Of a stretch of DNA of 64,000 bases, positions 10,511 to 23,400 are shown piece by piece. Both the position numbers and the translations under genes were made by a program. The notes beneath the pieces are model-generated. The model did not search any database and had not been told where the DNA came from. It saw only the letters and a program-made list of their open reading frames with translations. Source of the DNA: Cladopsammia gracilis (Eukaryota; Cnidaria; Anthozoa; Scleractinia; Dendrophylliidae); NCBI GenBank assembly GCA_022457155.1, contig JAJGOT010000260.1, positions 868,001 through 932,000 of the forward strand, in the 5' to 3' direction. Numbering within the stretch: the stretch's first letter is position 1; each line of letters opens with the position of its first letter.

Positions 10511-11519
10511 GGAATTACGAAATGGAAGAAAAAATGTTATGGAGAGTGAATAGGATCCGCTTGAAGGTCCTTGAATTGTTAACGAGACAAAGTTTTGAAT
10601 AAAATCAGTATTTTTTTGACGTTATAGGAGGTAAATGACCATTGATAACATCAAGACGAAGCAACATGCATGTCAGGGAAAATTGTCACATTTGAAAGAA
10701 AAAAGTCAATTGGGCATGCAACCAACTAAACTTAATAACTTCTAGTGTGCTCTTTCTATGTACATAAATAATCAAAAGGGTATTTCAAGATTAAAAAAGG
10801 GAAAACTCCATATGAAGCTAACATTGAACACGTGGTAAGGAAAAACATTGTAAAATTGGCAAAATGCCAACCAAATGAAGAAGAAGCTTTGGGGACGAGG
10901 TTGGGGAAAAATAGCTCCAGAGCTGCAAATATTCGATTCTTGTTAATTTCACCCTCGGCTTAAGTCTTTAATGTATTATTGTGCATCGTCATAAGAATAG
11001 TTTAGTAATTCAGTGTGGCTCGACACTAGACATTACGTCTCCTCTCACTTTTCTTCAGAATGACCGCTGGCCTCGGAGGATGCGGTTAGCCTGTGCACAG
11101 CCTTTCCTTTCCCTCCAGAAAACTTGGATGAGGAGACCATGCTTCGGCTTGAGGGTAACTGTGCACAAGATAGATGCGGTGGGTGAGCATTGTTTCGACA
11201 AGCATGCAAAACTCGTGATGTCAAATGTTATTTGACTTGAGGTTTTTAGCAAAGTTGAGAACTTTCATTTCTAACTGGTAATTTGTTTTCAAATGCCAGG
11301 AAATATTTGACGTGCTGTCTGGTTTAGTAGATTGAAATGACGACTACTTGCGCGTTTTGCAGCTAGCGTCGTTTGCTGTCAAGGCCTAGACACTCATAAC
11401 TGAGGATCTCAATAGAGACTTTCGATTGATAATGCCAAACATCAGTTTGGCAATAATAATACCAAGCAATAGTACCAACATTCCAATACCACAAAAGCAG
11501 TGAGTCAAAAACATACCGT
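10511..11519. other. Gene-less stretch
   Basis: No gene or transposon boundary that I can support. Weak ORFs on both strands at 10981-11252 overlap as mirror shadows. Confidence 0.45.
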
Positions 11520-12396
11520 TTGTTTTTACTCTCATAATAATGTTATGCTGCGTTTTTCGAAAACTTATGCCCAGGGACACCTTACTTAAGCTTTATAAAG
11601 CGTACATTTTACCACATTTTTACTATTGTTCTTCTGTCTGGCATTTTTGTGGGGCGCGCAATACGGATAAGCTAGAAGCGCTAAATAAGAGAATACTTAA
11701 ATTTATACTTGGTGATTACTCGTCCCCATACAGCAGTCTTCTCACTAAAGTCAACTCTACTTCTTCATGTAATAGGCGCGTACAGAATTTCCTTATATTA
11801 TTATATAAGAACCTGTTTTTCACTCATTTGCCTGCTTATAGGAAAAATATGTTTCCACTCCGGTCTTATTCTTATGATCTTCGCGGTAATTACATTCTGT
11901 CACTTAGTAAACCTAGAACAACTAGCTATAGCCTTAATTCGTTTTCTTATTTCTCAGCAAAACTGTGGAATGCGTTGCCTAATTCCATCCGTACTAGTGT
12001 ATTTACATACCAGTAAAGAAGTATTTTTCGTTTGTCTCACGATGTAGTCACTTCCGATGTGGATCGCGACGTTTCGACTGCATACTGCTAGTCTTCTTCA
12101 GGCGATGGGGTCGACTAGCAGTATGCAGTCGAAACGTCGCGATCCACATCGGAAGTGACTACATCGTGAGACAAACGAAAAATACATCTTTACTAGTGTG
12201 TTCACCACGATGAACAACAACAACCCTTATTACGATATGTATTTACATACTTTGGAAGGAAATCCAGGGTTGTAACTTTGCGTACTGAGTCGCTATTCGT
12301 TTAGCTGAATATAATGTATCTTGTTTTGTTACTTTTATGTTGTCGAAGATATTAGCTTCTGTAAGCTACTCTGCAATTCGAGAGAAAATAAAGTTT
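11520..12396 (+). mobile_element. 3' end of a CR1-like LINE (reverse transcriptase C-terminus), interrupted
   Basis: Encodes the thumb/C-terminal block of a non-LTR reverse transcriptase: LYKAYILPHFYYCSSVWHFC, then LEALNKRILKF, then SAKLWNALPNSIR. An extra T at about 11552-11556 shifts the frame upstream. The ORF is broken at 12010 by a 227-bp hairpin element and resumes at 12251 to a stop near 12305. The LINE then ends in an ATGT microsatellite tail. It is 5' truncated, as is usual for LINE copies. Confidence 0.85.
12011..12237. mobile_element. Hairpin element with 13-bp target duplication in the LINE
   Basis: Arms of about 90 bp (CAGTAAAGAAGTATTTTTCG..., through GATGTAGTCACTTCCGATG) are almost perfectly complementary around a short loop (TTCTTCAGGCGATGGGG, 12093-12109). 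About 40 unpaired bases follow on the right. TGTATTTACATAC flanks both sides (11998-12010, 12238-12250). A 13-bp duplication is long for a DNA transposon. Confidence 0.8.
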
Positions 12397-12505
12397 ATGT
12401 ATGTATGTATGTATGTATGTATGTATGTGTGTATGTATGTATGTATGTATGTATGTATGTATGTATGTATGTATGTATGTATGTATGTATTTATGTATGC
12501 ATGTA
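12397..12505. repeat. (ATGT)n microsatellite, LINE 3' tail
   Basis: About 26 tetranucleotide units with few interruptions, directly at the 3' end of the LINE. It likely seeded from the LINE's repetitive tail. Confidence 0.95.
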
Positions 12506-13302
12506 TAATTGTTAATTATTGATAATTATATACGGATAAGCTTAGCCTAACAGTGCAGCTCTCTGAACAGAAACGATGATAACAAGCTTAACTTAAGTGA
12601 AAGGTCGGAAGCACAAGAAAAAGTATAATTAAGATTGACGACCAGGCTATTTTTCAATTTTCGCAATTCTAAAAAAACAGTATTACGCGACCGTCTACAC
12701 AGTACATTCAGACTGCACAAAAGCTCACAACAAACAACTTTTCTCGATCTAGAATAACTAGTGTGACTAATTTCCGAATAAAATACACCTGTTGCGTTTC
12801 GAAAAATGCCCTAGAAACTGATTTGGAAATCAAAGTTGCAAAACATACACAGACATCTTTGCGCAACGCGACGTGAGTGAAGTTAAAACTATAAAATCGA
12901 AGTCTTGTTTTGTTTACATAAAATCGCTTTTCAACTTATGTAATGAATGAACAAACACACAAAAATGGACAACAAAATCTTCTTCTGAAAAAATGTATTC
13001 AAATATCCGTTAGTTTGTGTTTAAAAGCAAAAAGCGTACCAAAAGTGCATCGAGGAGCTGTCTTGCTCAGCATATGGCGAAATTCAAGATGTCAATTCGA
13101 CTGAATTTGAGCACGTTTTATAAATATTTCTCCAACACTAACGAGAACACAAAGAAAAAGTCAATCACAAATTGATATCAACATGAATTCCAATAGAAAA
13201 ATGCAATTTATTTTACCGTTAAGTCCCTTGCCTGCTTGAAAATTCTTTAAAACTCCGCTTTTATCGCGGGTTCTGAAGTTCCTCGAAGCAAGATTTCATC
13301 GC
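12506..13302. other. Gene-less AT-rich stretch
   Basis: No coding, RNA or repeat structure found. Confidence 0.5.
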
Positions 13303-13306
13303 TTAA

Positions 13307-14355
13307 CCCATTGACACCTAAGCCGGCCGTAACCTCCCGTACAAGACTCCTCTGCTTTAAAAAAATGCAACTTTCTCAATCGTGCGAACATTGCTTTAAC
13401 TAGCAGTTGTAAGCATTGACTAGAAAGTCCCTCAAATTAAGATACCCAATAAACACAAAAAAAGTCAGCGATTTTTGCAGAATATCAGCGTTTGAATCTG
13501 GACAATAACAAAATGACCGTTTTTAACGTCATAGAAAAACAACAAAAATCACGTTTTTGCCTTTTGTTTTTTTATTTAAATCATCGTGGCAAACTCAAAA
13601 GTCAACATTCACAGCAAAATTCAGTCCTAGTCCTAGCTTAGCAGTTCGTTTCTTTCCGCACACATTTCGTATTTATACTAAGTCCACAGCCACTCCGACC
13701 CACCACCGAAATTTCGCGCTTGTTGTGTTCTTCAGTGGTCGCAACTTCCAAAATATGCCGTGGTAGGTCGAGAAATTCATCTAGAGTTGACTCCCAAGGC
13801 AACTTCGTTTCTTGGCGGCCATTTTTCCAGTTCAACGAGCAACGAGCCAAACTCGTAAACGAAGTACAACACCTAACTCGCTTCATTGAGAAAGTGGACT
13901 CTGAATTACCTTCAAGCTTAATGATGCTTATCAGGCAGCTACTAAAGATGAAAAATGGCTGTGAACTTACCAAAAATCGCAGAAACACCATATTTGACCC
14001 TTTATTGCAATAGGCCTTATGCATAATGACGTCACCAGCTCAAAATTCAAGCCTCGTTTGTACGAAAAAGCCTCGTTTGTACGAAATTCCTTGCAAACCT
14101 TTCACAAGTTCATGTTGTATTTGGGTGGGTATTCTTTTCAATTTTGCACCTTTGAGAATAAATTGATGAGATTGTCACAGGTTTACACTTCGAGAGCGAG
14201 GCTTGGGGGGTGAAATTAACTAGTCTGACGTAAACATGCATAAAGGCTATTGAACGAAGCAAAATGACAACGTCACAATGACGTTTCCAGTCACGAAATC
14301 TTATGGGGCGTGTGCATGCAGAAAATAACTCTAAAAATTCTCAGGTGTCAATGGG
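13307..14355. mobile_element. TTAA-flanked piggyBac-type element, family 1
   Basis: Ends CCCATTGACACCT / AGGTGTCAATGGG with TTAA outside (13303-13306, 14356-14359). The interior is about 1 kb with no recognisable transposase; a 128-codon minus-strand frame (13638-14024) shows no domain I can name. It contains ATGACGTCACC and AACGTCACAATGACGTT motifs, also seen in the TTAA element at 7991-8923. Confidence 0.9.
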
Positions 14356-14359
14356 TTAA

Positions 14360-15276
14360 GGTGACACGCTCGAAATGCAAAATGCGTTCATCTGTGACCT
14401 GGATGCAATTTCGCAACGGCAAACTTTTGGTCATAACTTCTTTGTTTTTTTTACTCTATTGCAATAATTCGTTTAGCATCTCCTAGTTGAATGAAGTATG
14501 GATTAACAAATATGAACCGATTTTCTTCGAAATAAATACAGGAGCCAAAATCTGGATTTGCGCAACCCCCTTTTCTTATTGAGGCCCTCCTACAAAAAAA
14601 TCAAATGGTCCGTTTTATTTGGCTCAAAATTTGCGAATCGACTTCCTTTGGTATAGTCTAGAATGTGGCCAAGTTACAAAAAAATCGTCGGAACAGAAAC
14701 GCTGCAACAGAAATGCCGTCAACTTAGGAGCTTATTTCCACCCGAGGTGAAATAAATATTTATTGCGTCTCGAAAAATTATAATCATGGACACTTAACAC
14801 CAAGAATATGTTGTATAGGCATGCATTATATCTTACAGCAAGTTCGATTGCGAATGCTACAAACCATTAAAATTTACTGACACCAGCACACACGCGCTAA
14901 ATATGTAATATTGCTCTGCTCTTAATTTTATCGAGATTATATGTTTAAATAAATCCTCCTAAAACACATAACGACAAGAAACTGATAGTATCGGTGAAAC
15001 TTACGAACCGGTTATTGGTCGCTCTAGGTGTTTTCCTGGTTGATAAACAACTTGTCGAAACTGCGGCATTCGCCCTATGGTCTTGCACGCAGATTGTAGG
15101 CTTCGTTGTTTACGAATGGTAATGAAATTTGACAATTCGTCGTTTATCAACCAGGAAAACACCTAGAGTGACCAAAACCCGTTCGTAAGTTTCACCAATA
15201 CTACCAGTTTCTTGTCGTTATATGTTTTAGGAGGAAATAGATACATTTCATTGCATTGCATTTCGAGCGAGTCACC
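14360..15276. mobile_element. TTAA-flanked element, family 2, abutting family 1
   Basis: Ends GGTGACACGCTCGAAATGC / GCATTTCGAGCGAGTCACC with TTAA outside (14356-14359, shared with the neighbour, and 15277-15280). No transposase. It contains a further long hairpin (14954-15235). Confidence 0.88.
14954..15235. repeat. Long imperfect hairpin inside TTAA element 2
   Basis: Left arm from TCCTCCTAAAACACATAACG (14954) to about 15055 pairs with the complement at about 15135-15235. The arms are about 100 bp and differ at a handful of positions, with a loop of about 80 bp. It may be a separately inserted MITE. Confidence 0.8.
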
Positions 15277-15280
15277 TTAA

Positions 15281-17332
15281 AGCTCTTCTTTTTCTTCTTT
15301 TTAAATATTTTAAATGTGTTTTATTGCACAATCACGGCCGGTTTCGGCCGGCACGGTCGTGAATTGGTTAAAGGAGTTTAGCTCTTTTTTTTTCTTTTTA
15401 CAAATTCTTTGACGATCTACTAGCTTCAATTGTCCTAAGACAAAATCCGGTTTAAAAACAAGCACTTAGCTCTATATTCCTCCAAATGCGATCTTGACCA
15501 CTGTTTGAGTTGCAAACCGCGAAAAAATGCAGCGAAAACGATTTTTCAAACCGTTTTCTCCGCTAAACACACAAAAAAAGGTGTACATTTTTACCGCTGC
15601 TGACGTACATCGGCCGTGTAGCCGCAGGAAGCGCGCGGAAAGAAACCTCGCTTTGGTTTCAAAATTGCTCAGATCCCGCCGCGATATCGAACGCGCACGT
15701 TGCGCGAAGTCATTCGCGATCGCGAGCTAGCCCTGCGCAATGGACGGACGGACGAAGGCGCCCGCGATGTAACCCTGCGCGAGTTCGCGCCCGCGAAACA
15801 TTCCGCTAGCCATGACCATGGAAAGTGACGGGCAGAGGTTCTATGAGTATGGCCGCTCCGCGAGTGGTTCTTCGGCTCGCGAGAGCTCCGCTATTAGAGA
15901 CTTTAAGATTGAGAGTTTCCCCGTAAACCGCAACTACAAACGTCGGCCAGCAGTTTACAGTTCGGAGTTCACCGTATGAGCTTAATCTGAGCTTGAGATT
16001 GTGATTACTTTTTACCTATGCCTATTACCGGAGCCATCTAGGAAACAAATCTCATGCATATACATTCATGCATTCACATATCATCAGAAACTGGCTTTTG
16101 CTTTACTTTATTTATCGTAGTTTAATCACAAAGTAATCCGACTGGCAAAACAGTTCCAACAACAAATAGCCGGCTGTTATGTTTGTTTTCATTCATTCAT
16201 TCGTTCACTTCTATTTTAGCTGAGAAATCGTCTTCAAAATTGCGTTTCTATGAAAAAGAACGAGTTCTAAAAAGTAGTATTTCCTCTCAAAAGTGGGATT
16301 GTGATGTTTTAGTGTGCAGAAAACCTTGCTGTAAATCACTCACCTCTAGAGCGTGGTCTAGCCGTACAAACGTGAACCTCAAACCGCAAACCTGACGGCA
16401 AGGCACTGGTTACGTGACTTCTTGACGTTCGCGTTTCGCGGGAAATGCGTTATCAACTGCTTAGCTATATCCAATAGGCCCTAATCACGTTCCGCCATTT
16501 GTATAAAAAATGAAAAAAAAGATTTACCCCGCTAAGCCTCGCAGTGAAAATGTTGAAAACAAGGTTATGCTGGGGAAAACAAAGCATTTTATTCTCCAAG
16601 GAGTCAACATGGCCGTCGCGTGATTAAGGTAGATAGTCTGCACACGCGTGATCAATAGCTGAAATTAAACGCTTAAAATGGTGGTAGAGGGCTACCATTG
16701 TTGTCACTTAGATGCGGTTGTTGGGGATGCGTTCAACGTGTATAAAAAATAAAACATCCCTTCAGTTTACTAGCTAGCTTTTTCCTGTGTTTATTAATTT
16801 CCTTGAATTATTGGCATGCTTTTCTTTCAAATCCACTTGTTCATGGTTTGTTTGTTTTTATTTTATTTCTATTTATTTCATGGTTCAATAAAAAATGCAC
16901 ACAATTGTACATCGTTTTCAAATTTTTCAATGCAAGAAGCATTACTAGGCTTATTATATTTTTAGGGTTAGAAAAATATTTGTTGCTGCTTAGCACTCAA
17001 GAAACAAATCACAAAATTATAACAGCTGAATAAAGGGATAATAAATTGAGTTAGGTTGTATAATTCTCTTAGCTAGTGTACTGGGCTCTAAACAGACTGA
17101 ACTTCTGAGTTACAGTTGTTGTGAAAATACATATCACAATTATATGTTTGTTGGATCCACGTTTGGATTGCTGTAATAATCCAAACGTCTCGATAAGCTT
17201 GACAAGGTATAAGAATACAGAAAATAAGTATAAAAGGTTGTAAGGGTCAGAACATTTTGGGATAAGCATTAATGACGGCTCGTCCGGGGGTCTTTAAACT
17301 TTAGGGTATAGTACGACAACTATTTGATAACA
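15281..17332. other. Gene-less stretch with a CpG-rich core at about 15590-15870
   Basis: No convincing gene. The segment 15590-15870 is dense in CpG (CGCG, GCGATCGCGAGC and similar) against an AT-rich, CpG-poor background. A palindromic GGCCGGTTTCGGCCGG lies at 15334-15349. The rest is AT-rich and featureless. Confidence 0.5.
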
Positions 17333-18277
17333 TTTTTAGATTTGTGGATGATTAAAGCCACGGTAACCTTCGTGGCAAAAATGCAAGCGATTTAGAAGAT
17401 AAGGTATTGTTTTAATCTCCTTACTCACTACTGTTTATTTTTGTTGAGTTAAACAATGGATGCCTTTGGATCTGAGCTCATAACATAGATCTCTTTTGAG
17501 TAAATTTAACTATGGGTGTATCCTTTGGATAAACAGTCAACCTTGTGACATTCACTGCTATTGAACAGCACCTCAATTTGGAACGTTTTTGTTCATTGTT
17601 TGCAGCTTTCAAATCTGTACTGGCTCGTGACACATTGTCTCTCCATGCTACCAAACATTCCTGTTGTAAGTTGTTTATAGAAATAGCAGCTTAGTGATTT
17701 GGAAAAAGTCTTAGCAAAATGGACACCTTTAATACAGTGTGTAACTTATCAGAGACTGATACAATTTTTATACAACGTGAAAATTCGCGTTTCTTAAAAA
17801 TGATGGTAAACAGTAGTAATTCTCGAATACATAACAAAGAAATATTTGTTGCTACAAAACTAAATCGCGTGGCGACTTCCACTGTTTCTACTTGGAATTT
17901 AGTCTTAAGGGTGCAACTAGGCGTATGAACAGCTCGAAAAAAATAACTACAGGAGTGTTTCAGATCCACTTTAGCAGCTTTGGTACCTCGCCAACTTTAA
18001 GTGGGTGCATTAACCCTGTACTCCTAGCCGAGTCAGTTTTAGAGACATTTTTTTGTGTAGTTCAGTATCTTTTGAGTCTGTGCACGTAATCCTATGGTGT
18101 GACAATTTAAATAAAGCCTCCCGGGTAGTTCTTTTGCATGGTACCAGTTGTTTTTCAATATTTTACAAAATGAAATTTAAGATCTTTTTTGAATTTTGAT
18201 TTTTGGCACTTTTATTTTTGGCATTTTGGCACTTTGATTTTTGGCATTTTTGGGAGTTGATGGGTTACGTTGTATGC
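17333..18277 (+). repeat. Dispersed repeat, copy B
   Basis: Its left and right parts match copy A (1348-2066). It shows the uninterrupted target (ACTATGGGTGTATCC, around 17511) of the MITE that disrupts copy A. Its right end abuts the LINE tail at 18278. Confidence 0.7.
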
Positions 18278-18735
18278 AACAACAACAACAGCAACAACAA
18301 CAAGATTTATTTGCATGACTATAAATCGATTACAGTAAGATTATATAGAAAGTTAACAAATAAAACTAACAAACAAACAAAACTAATAATAATAAACAGA
18401 TTACAATACATTAAATCTAACTAGACTGGACAATAACAATTTTGTTTCGCTCGGAGTTCATCAATTTTATAATCAATTCATTTAGTGGTAACTGTTTGGA
18501 ATTGGGCAATCGATTAATATATGTTATTATAGAAATCATCTCTAATTGATGAATAATTATGATAATAAAACAGAAAATGGATTTCATCTTCGATATTATT
18601 GAGACCACAGACAGAATAAATGCAGTATGTATGTATACAGTGTCTACGATCTTCGTCGAGGTGAAAAACGTCGTTTATTTTTGGTGAATATTTGCTATAC
18701 CCATCGTCATACATTATCTGCACAAAATCTACCAA
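18278..18735 (-). mobile_element. 3' fragment of a LINE, minus strand, with (GTT)n tail
   Basis: Minus-strand frames contain NNIEDEIHFLFYYHNYSSIR, characteristic of the zinc-knuckle-like C-terminal end of cnidarian LINE ORF2, and YINRLPNSKQLPLNELI, in different frames, so the copy is frameshifted. The 3' end is a run of AAC on the plus strand (18278-18303), that is a GTT tail on the element strand. Confidence 0.75.
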
Positions 18736-21014
18736 CTTAGTACAAAAGTTTTTTTTTTATCTGATTGCTTTATGAAAGAGACGTTTTGCTGATTGCTTCA
18801 ACAAAATAAAGTTTATCTGATTGTTCTTTTAAGAGTGACGTCATCATTTGTTGGCTCGTACTGCTGCGTCGAGAAATGCAATATCTTTCCTATAAACGCC
18901 CAGTGTTGAACGTCAACCATCGTTGTAGATGATGTGCATGTGATCTTGGACTGCTGTGCGTCAACAGGCGAGTAAATCGTCGTTATTTATAAATTGCTAC
19001 CATTTATGCCTTTTCCCTTCCATCCCTTTATAAACTAACCCAAATGCTGGCTTGCCTGAGCTCTGTTTACTGGGCAAAGAATGAACACAAACATGTTTGG
19101 ATCAATATGGCTATGAGCACAGGCTCATAGCCGCTTTTATTCGAAAATATCAAGCTTTCCTTGAAAAGTGATTAATACATAACCTGGCCCAGTGACTAGC
19201 ACATGACCTTCTGGTAATATGACCGATGGTAACAACTGGAGGGGGTATCATCTAATACTAATTACTTCCTACCCAAGCCCACTCGGATTTATTAACTAAA
19301 AATACAAAAAGGCGGGAAAAGGCATAAAAATTCTATTCGCGAGCAAATATTTTATTTTTACGTCTTATGATAAATGCTTAGGCAAATTAATGACATTTTA
19401 AAAACGTGTTCTTGATCACCACCAAAAGGCCTGATCTTATAAATTTTATTAGTTATGTAGTTTTTAGATTTCTACATATAAGTTGTAAAGTTCATAGGAT
19501 TTGTGACGCGCATTTTATTATATATCTATGTCCTTTATGAAAGAGAGTAATTGTTATATTAGTAGAAGAGAAGCGGATTGGACGGAGAGAGAATATGAGA
19601 ACTTTGATCGGTATTCTGATCCCTTATTGTTCCAGGATATAGGGAAAAATAGAAACACTTTATTTAACTTTTGGGATTTACTAAAACACAAATTTTTTTT
19701 TGGCAAACTGTCATCGAGTTGTGGAAATTTAACCTGAGCTGATGAGAGTTCTCACGGGTAGCAATATCTGTGGTCAGATCAAATTTGTGTTGTTTGTTTG
19801 ATGTCAGTTTGGTAAAGACCATGGAAAGGAAATCCGACAAGGATTATTCACATTTAACCAGTTATCCGTTTTAAACACGACAAAGTGGTCAAAAGTATTG
19901 GAACATTTGACATTGAGCAATGTAGTTAGCGTCCTTTTAGCCTGTTTAGTGAGACATAGGACAATTATGTTATTCAGGGGCTGGTTATCTGTTGCCAGTT
20001 AACCTTAAGCCATTTGTCAGTTGTTATCATTCCGCTAGGACTTTCGTGGCATCCTCGGGGATACAATAGTGTTCAATTTATACAACAATAAAATTCATAA
20101 TAAACAGCTGTCCAATAAATCGAAAACATTCAATACTATACAAAATCTGCAGTACTGTACCGTAGCATCCACAAATCAGAACACTGCGGGTGTAAACGAA
20201 AAGGGGAAATAATCCCTGTGAGGGATAAAGACCCTACTTTTGGAGAGGACTGTGGTTTAAAATATTTTGAAAAATAATTTAAGGAAAACAAAAAGAAGTA
20301 TTGGCATTAAAGAACCTTATCTTTAACATCGCAGGGAGATTTATTTTACTCAAGCAAAACAAAACCGCAAAGCAATAATTAAAGTATTAAATTGAACACT
20401 CATGCTTTATTTTTTTGCTTGCCGACAATATATAAATAAAGCTCTGACTGTCATCTATATAATAGCTATCGCAGGTATAATCTTCCTTAAACCTCCCACT
20501 TATATATTTGAAAATTTACTTTCAAACGTTTTTAGTGTTCGAGACCACCCATTTTGCTAGGTTTGTAGGTTTGCGGTACGTATTTGCTACATGAAGAAGC
20601 GTGGTTCGAAAACTTAAGTCGCACGTCCGTGGTTATCGAAATGTTCGAATTTTTGAGAACTGAAAACGTAGACTTTCTTAAATCACATTGAAGTCGGCCA
20701 AGTTAAAAAAAACGTAAGTTTAAGCCCAAAGCGACGACTTTTTAATGAGCTTTTCGGGCAAGTTCACGTGACGGAAGTCTGGATTTGGGTAAAAAGAGTG
20801 AAGGCCGGCGTCAAATGAACCACGAATCTAAATGAAGTACATATTTTGCATCAATTAACGGACTCTAACTATAAAAAGTGTCTATGATCAACGACCTGGG
20901 CATGCGAATTAACCAAATTTTTCTCTTAGTTTCTGTTAAAAATGTTTTTTTTTTACATGCAGTCAAATATCTTTTACCTTATATATTTTATCATGTTTAC
21001 ATTGAAAAAGACTA
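18736..21014. other. Gene-less stretch
   Basis: AT-rich with no gene, RNA or bounded transposon I can support. A short ORF at 19528-19737 has no domain signature. Confidence 0.45.
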
Positions 21015-21016
21015 AG

Positions 21017-22022
21017 ACTGCGTTTTTTTGGGAAAATCCGAATACGCATTCCGAATCCAAACAAATCATTTTTCGTTTTTGTTTTTACTACAATCCAAAA
21101 ACGGATCATGAATCCGTTGAATTCATACTTCGGTGAGATTTTTCTGATCAAATCTCAATCCGGATTGTTAGATTCGTGATCTGAACGTTTTTTGGGGGTA
21201 ATGGATTCAAAAAAAGTACATCTGACAAGCGGTCTTTCGTGCAAATTTACTTGTTCCGTTACCGGCGCTGTTTTGTTTCTTTCACGATTTCATATCATGG
21301 GCAATTCAGGTAAGATTTTATTGCGTATATTTTGAAAACTATTTGTGGAGAAGACTAATAAACACAAGCGAGGCAAAATAGGTTCATTTGCATACCAACG
21401 GTAATTTTTACGTTAAGGCAGGGTTTTACCTGAATTTTAATGACATTTTAAGAGGTTTTAAGAAGGGATAGGCGAAAGAAAATGATTTTTGGAACACCAA
21501 CAGACAGTCGATACCCACACAAGAGCACCCCAGGTTGCTAGTGGACTAACTTGGATTCGCTCCGACGAAGGGCTAGCGCTCGAAACGTCAGCTTTCTCGA
21601 ATCTTTTTACGGTGGCTAATTTACCTTTTCGACTCAGTCGATAAAACCAAATTCTTGTAACCGTAGTATCCGTCTATTTATTATTAACTACAAATTCTAA
21701 TTTTAAAACTTCACTAAATATAAATATTTCTTATCAGTCTCTAAATTTTACAAATCCTTTGAGAAAAACTATTTCCTCCCAAAATACCCCAAAATCACCC
21801 AAAAATTTACACTGAACATCCCACAACATAGATTCATGTAATGAGCTAAGGGTTTTCGGATTGCTTGCCACGTTAAGTGGCGGAAAAATGGCATTCAGGT
21901 AGACCCCCGCCTTAAATAATCCGTTTTAGGATTTTTCGTTTTTTCGGTCATGAAAAATCCATATGATCATCATCATCATCATGTCTCATCGCGCCATCGG
22001 ATTCTCCCAAAAAAACGCAGCC
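21017..22022. mobile_element. Inverted-repeat element with CTGCGTTTTTTTGGGA termini
   Basis: Left end GACTGCGTTTTTTTGGGA pairs with TCTCCCAAAAAAACGCAGCC at the right. The resemblance of the ends to hAT-type MITEs is inference; no clean target duplication was found. It hosts a nested TTAA element. Confidence 0.7.
21417..21911. mobile_element. TTAA-flanked nested MITE, family 3
   Basis: Left end GGCAGGGTTTTACCTGAAT, right end ATTCAGGTAGACCCCCGCC, with TTAA outside (21413-21416, 21912-21915). It contains a short piece of a retroelement-type repeat (GACGAAGGGCTAGCGCTCG, 21565-21583) that I recognise as widespread in anthozoans. One terminus of the same family is repeated at 42575-42630. Confidence 0.78.
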
Positions 22023-23400
22023 CAAGGCAAATTGCAAGTTTCTTCTTTGTTTCAGCAACTTTGTTCAGTTCTTGGTTTCAAACATAGCTCCTAGATAAAA
22101 TTAGAAAAAAAGGACAGTTAACAGGACAGGGTTTAAGACTTCGAGGTGGTCGTTTCAATGTCTTTGTCGATATCAATCGTATGTTTTATTTGAGATTTCA
22201 GTTTTCGAAGTTTTCAATTTAACAATAACCACGAATCAGGTCATTAATTTCAATCTTTACACTCACGTGGAGCTTCCTTTTGGAGATAGTGTATTTATTT
22301 GTTTTTCATCTGGTGAAATGTCGCCAATAATACAAACTTAAAATCCGGAAGAGGTTAGAGTTAAGTTACTTACCTGGGTTTAATAGGTTTGTAAAACTGT
22401 GAGTGCCAAGTCTAAATTGGGAAGCCAAAAAATAAAGGACTTTTAAAGGCCTGAGAGTTTACATCGATTGCTAGCACTACTCCTATCTATACTTCTCGCT
22501 ATAAATAAAATAATAGTAATAAGGATAATAATGATCTATTAAATATAATAACGGTATGATTTTCACTCCAGTAATCATTTGGTAAGAAGCTGAGACATGA
22601 TGGTCATCTATCGACCAATTGCAATCTATTTCCTCTGACTTAACCGCACCCCCACGCAGTCATAATAGCGTTCTCGTTTTGATTTTCCAATGGTGATGTT
22701 TTTTCCTTAAAAACTCCTCACGTATAACTATTATTTAGAATATTAAAGCCGTAATTCTCCCTCGGACATACTCGTCTAAAATTGGGTGGTAAAGAACACT
22801 TATTCAGAGAAAAAACCGTTGGCTCTTTTAAGTGACTGATTGTGGGCCAAGGTTGTTTTGTGACCTTGGGCTTCCGATTCATTTACTTTCATTAAACTGA
22901 AAAAAATCCCCGTATATTGATTCATCGTGACCAAAGTATCACCTAGAGTATTAGTGTCCGTTTCAGAACGTATTCAGCCCAATTAGAAAAACCATACGCA
23001 TGGATGGACTCGTACGCAAATTGGACCTTGAGAGTTTAACAGTTTGGCATGTGACTTCTATTTGGTTCACATTTCACCGCCTACGGAACTGAAAGGTTGT
23101 TATTTTTAAAAAAGTTACAAGTTTGATCTACGCAAGATAAACATTATCAGCTTGAATAGCATGCCTCGCACGCGGCAGCTTGAAGCTTGAAAGTAGAAGG
23201 ACCTCCCATCGGGTGTTGATGTAATTTCTGTGCGCGTCCTCATATATCTCTACACAATTGGTTTCCTGTTACAGAATCTCTGGAAGATAAAGTTGCTTCA
23301 TGTGGTTTGCACTCTCTTTTTTTCTCGCAGGATTTTTCAGTGTAAACTTTTCTCAAGACTTCTGTGTTAACATTCCTTACGAGAGGCCTAAAGGACAGCT
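22023..23400. other. Intergenic sequence upstream of gene 1
   Basis: No gene or transposon boundary seen; it may hold regulatory sequence for the gene starting at 23467. Confidence 0.4.

Noticed and set aside
12321..12522. Open frames of repeated Met-Tyr-Val-Cys
   Set aside because: Translation of the ATGT microsatellite tail of the LINE.
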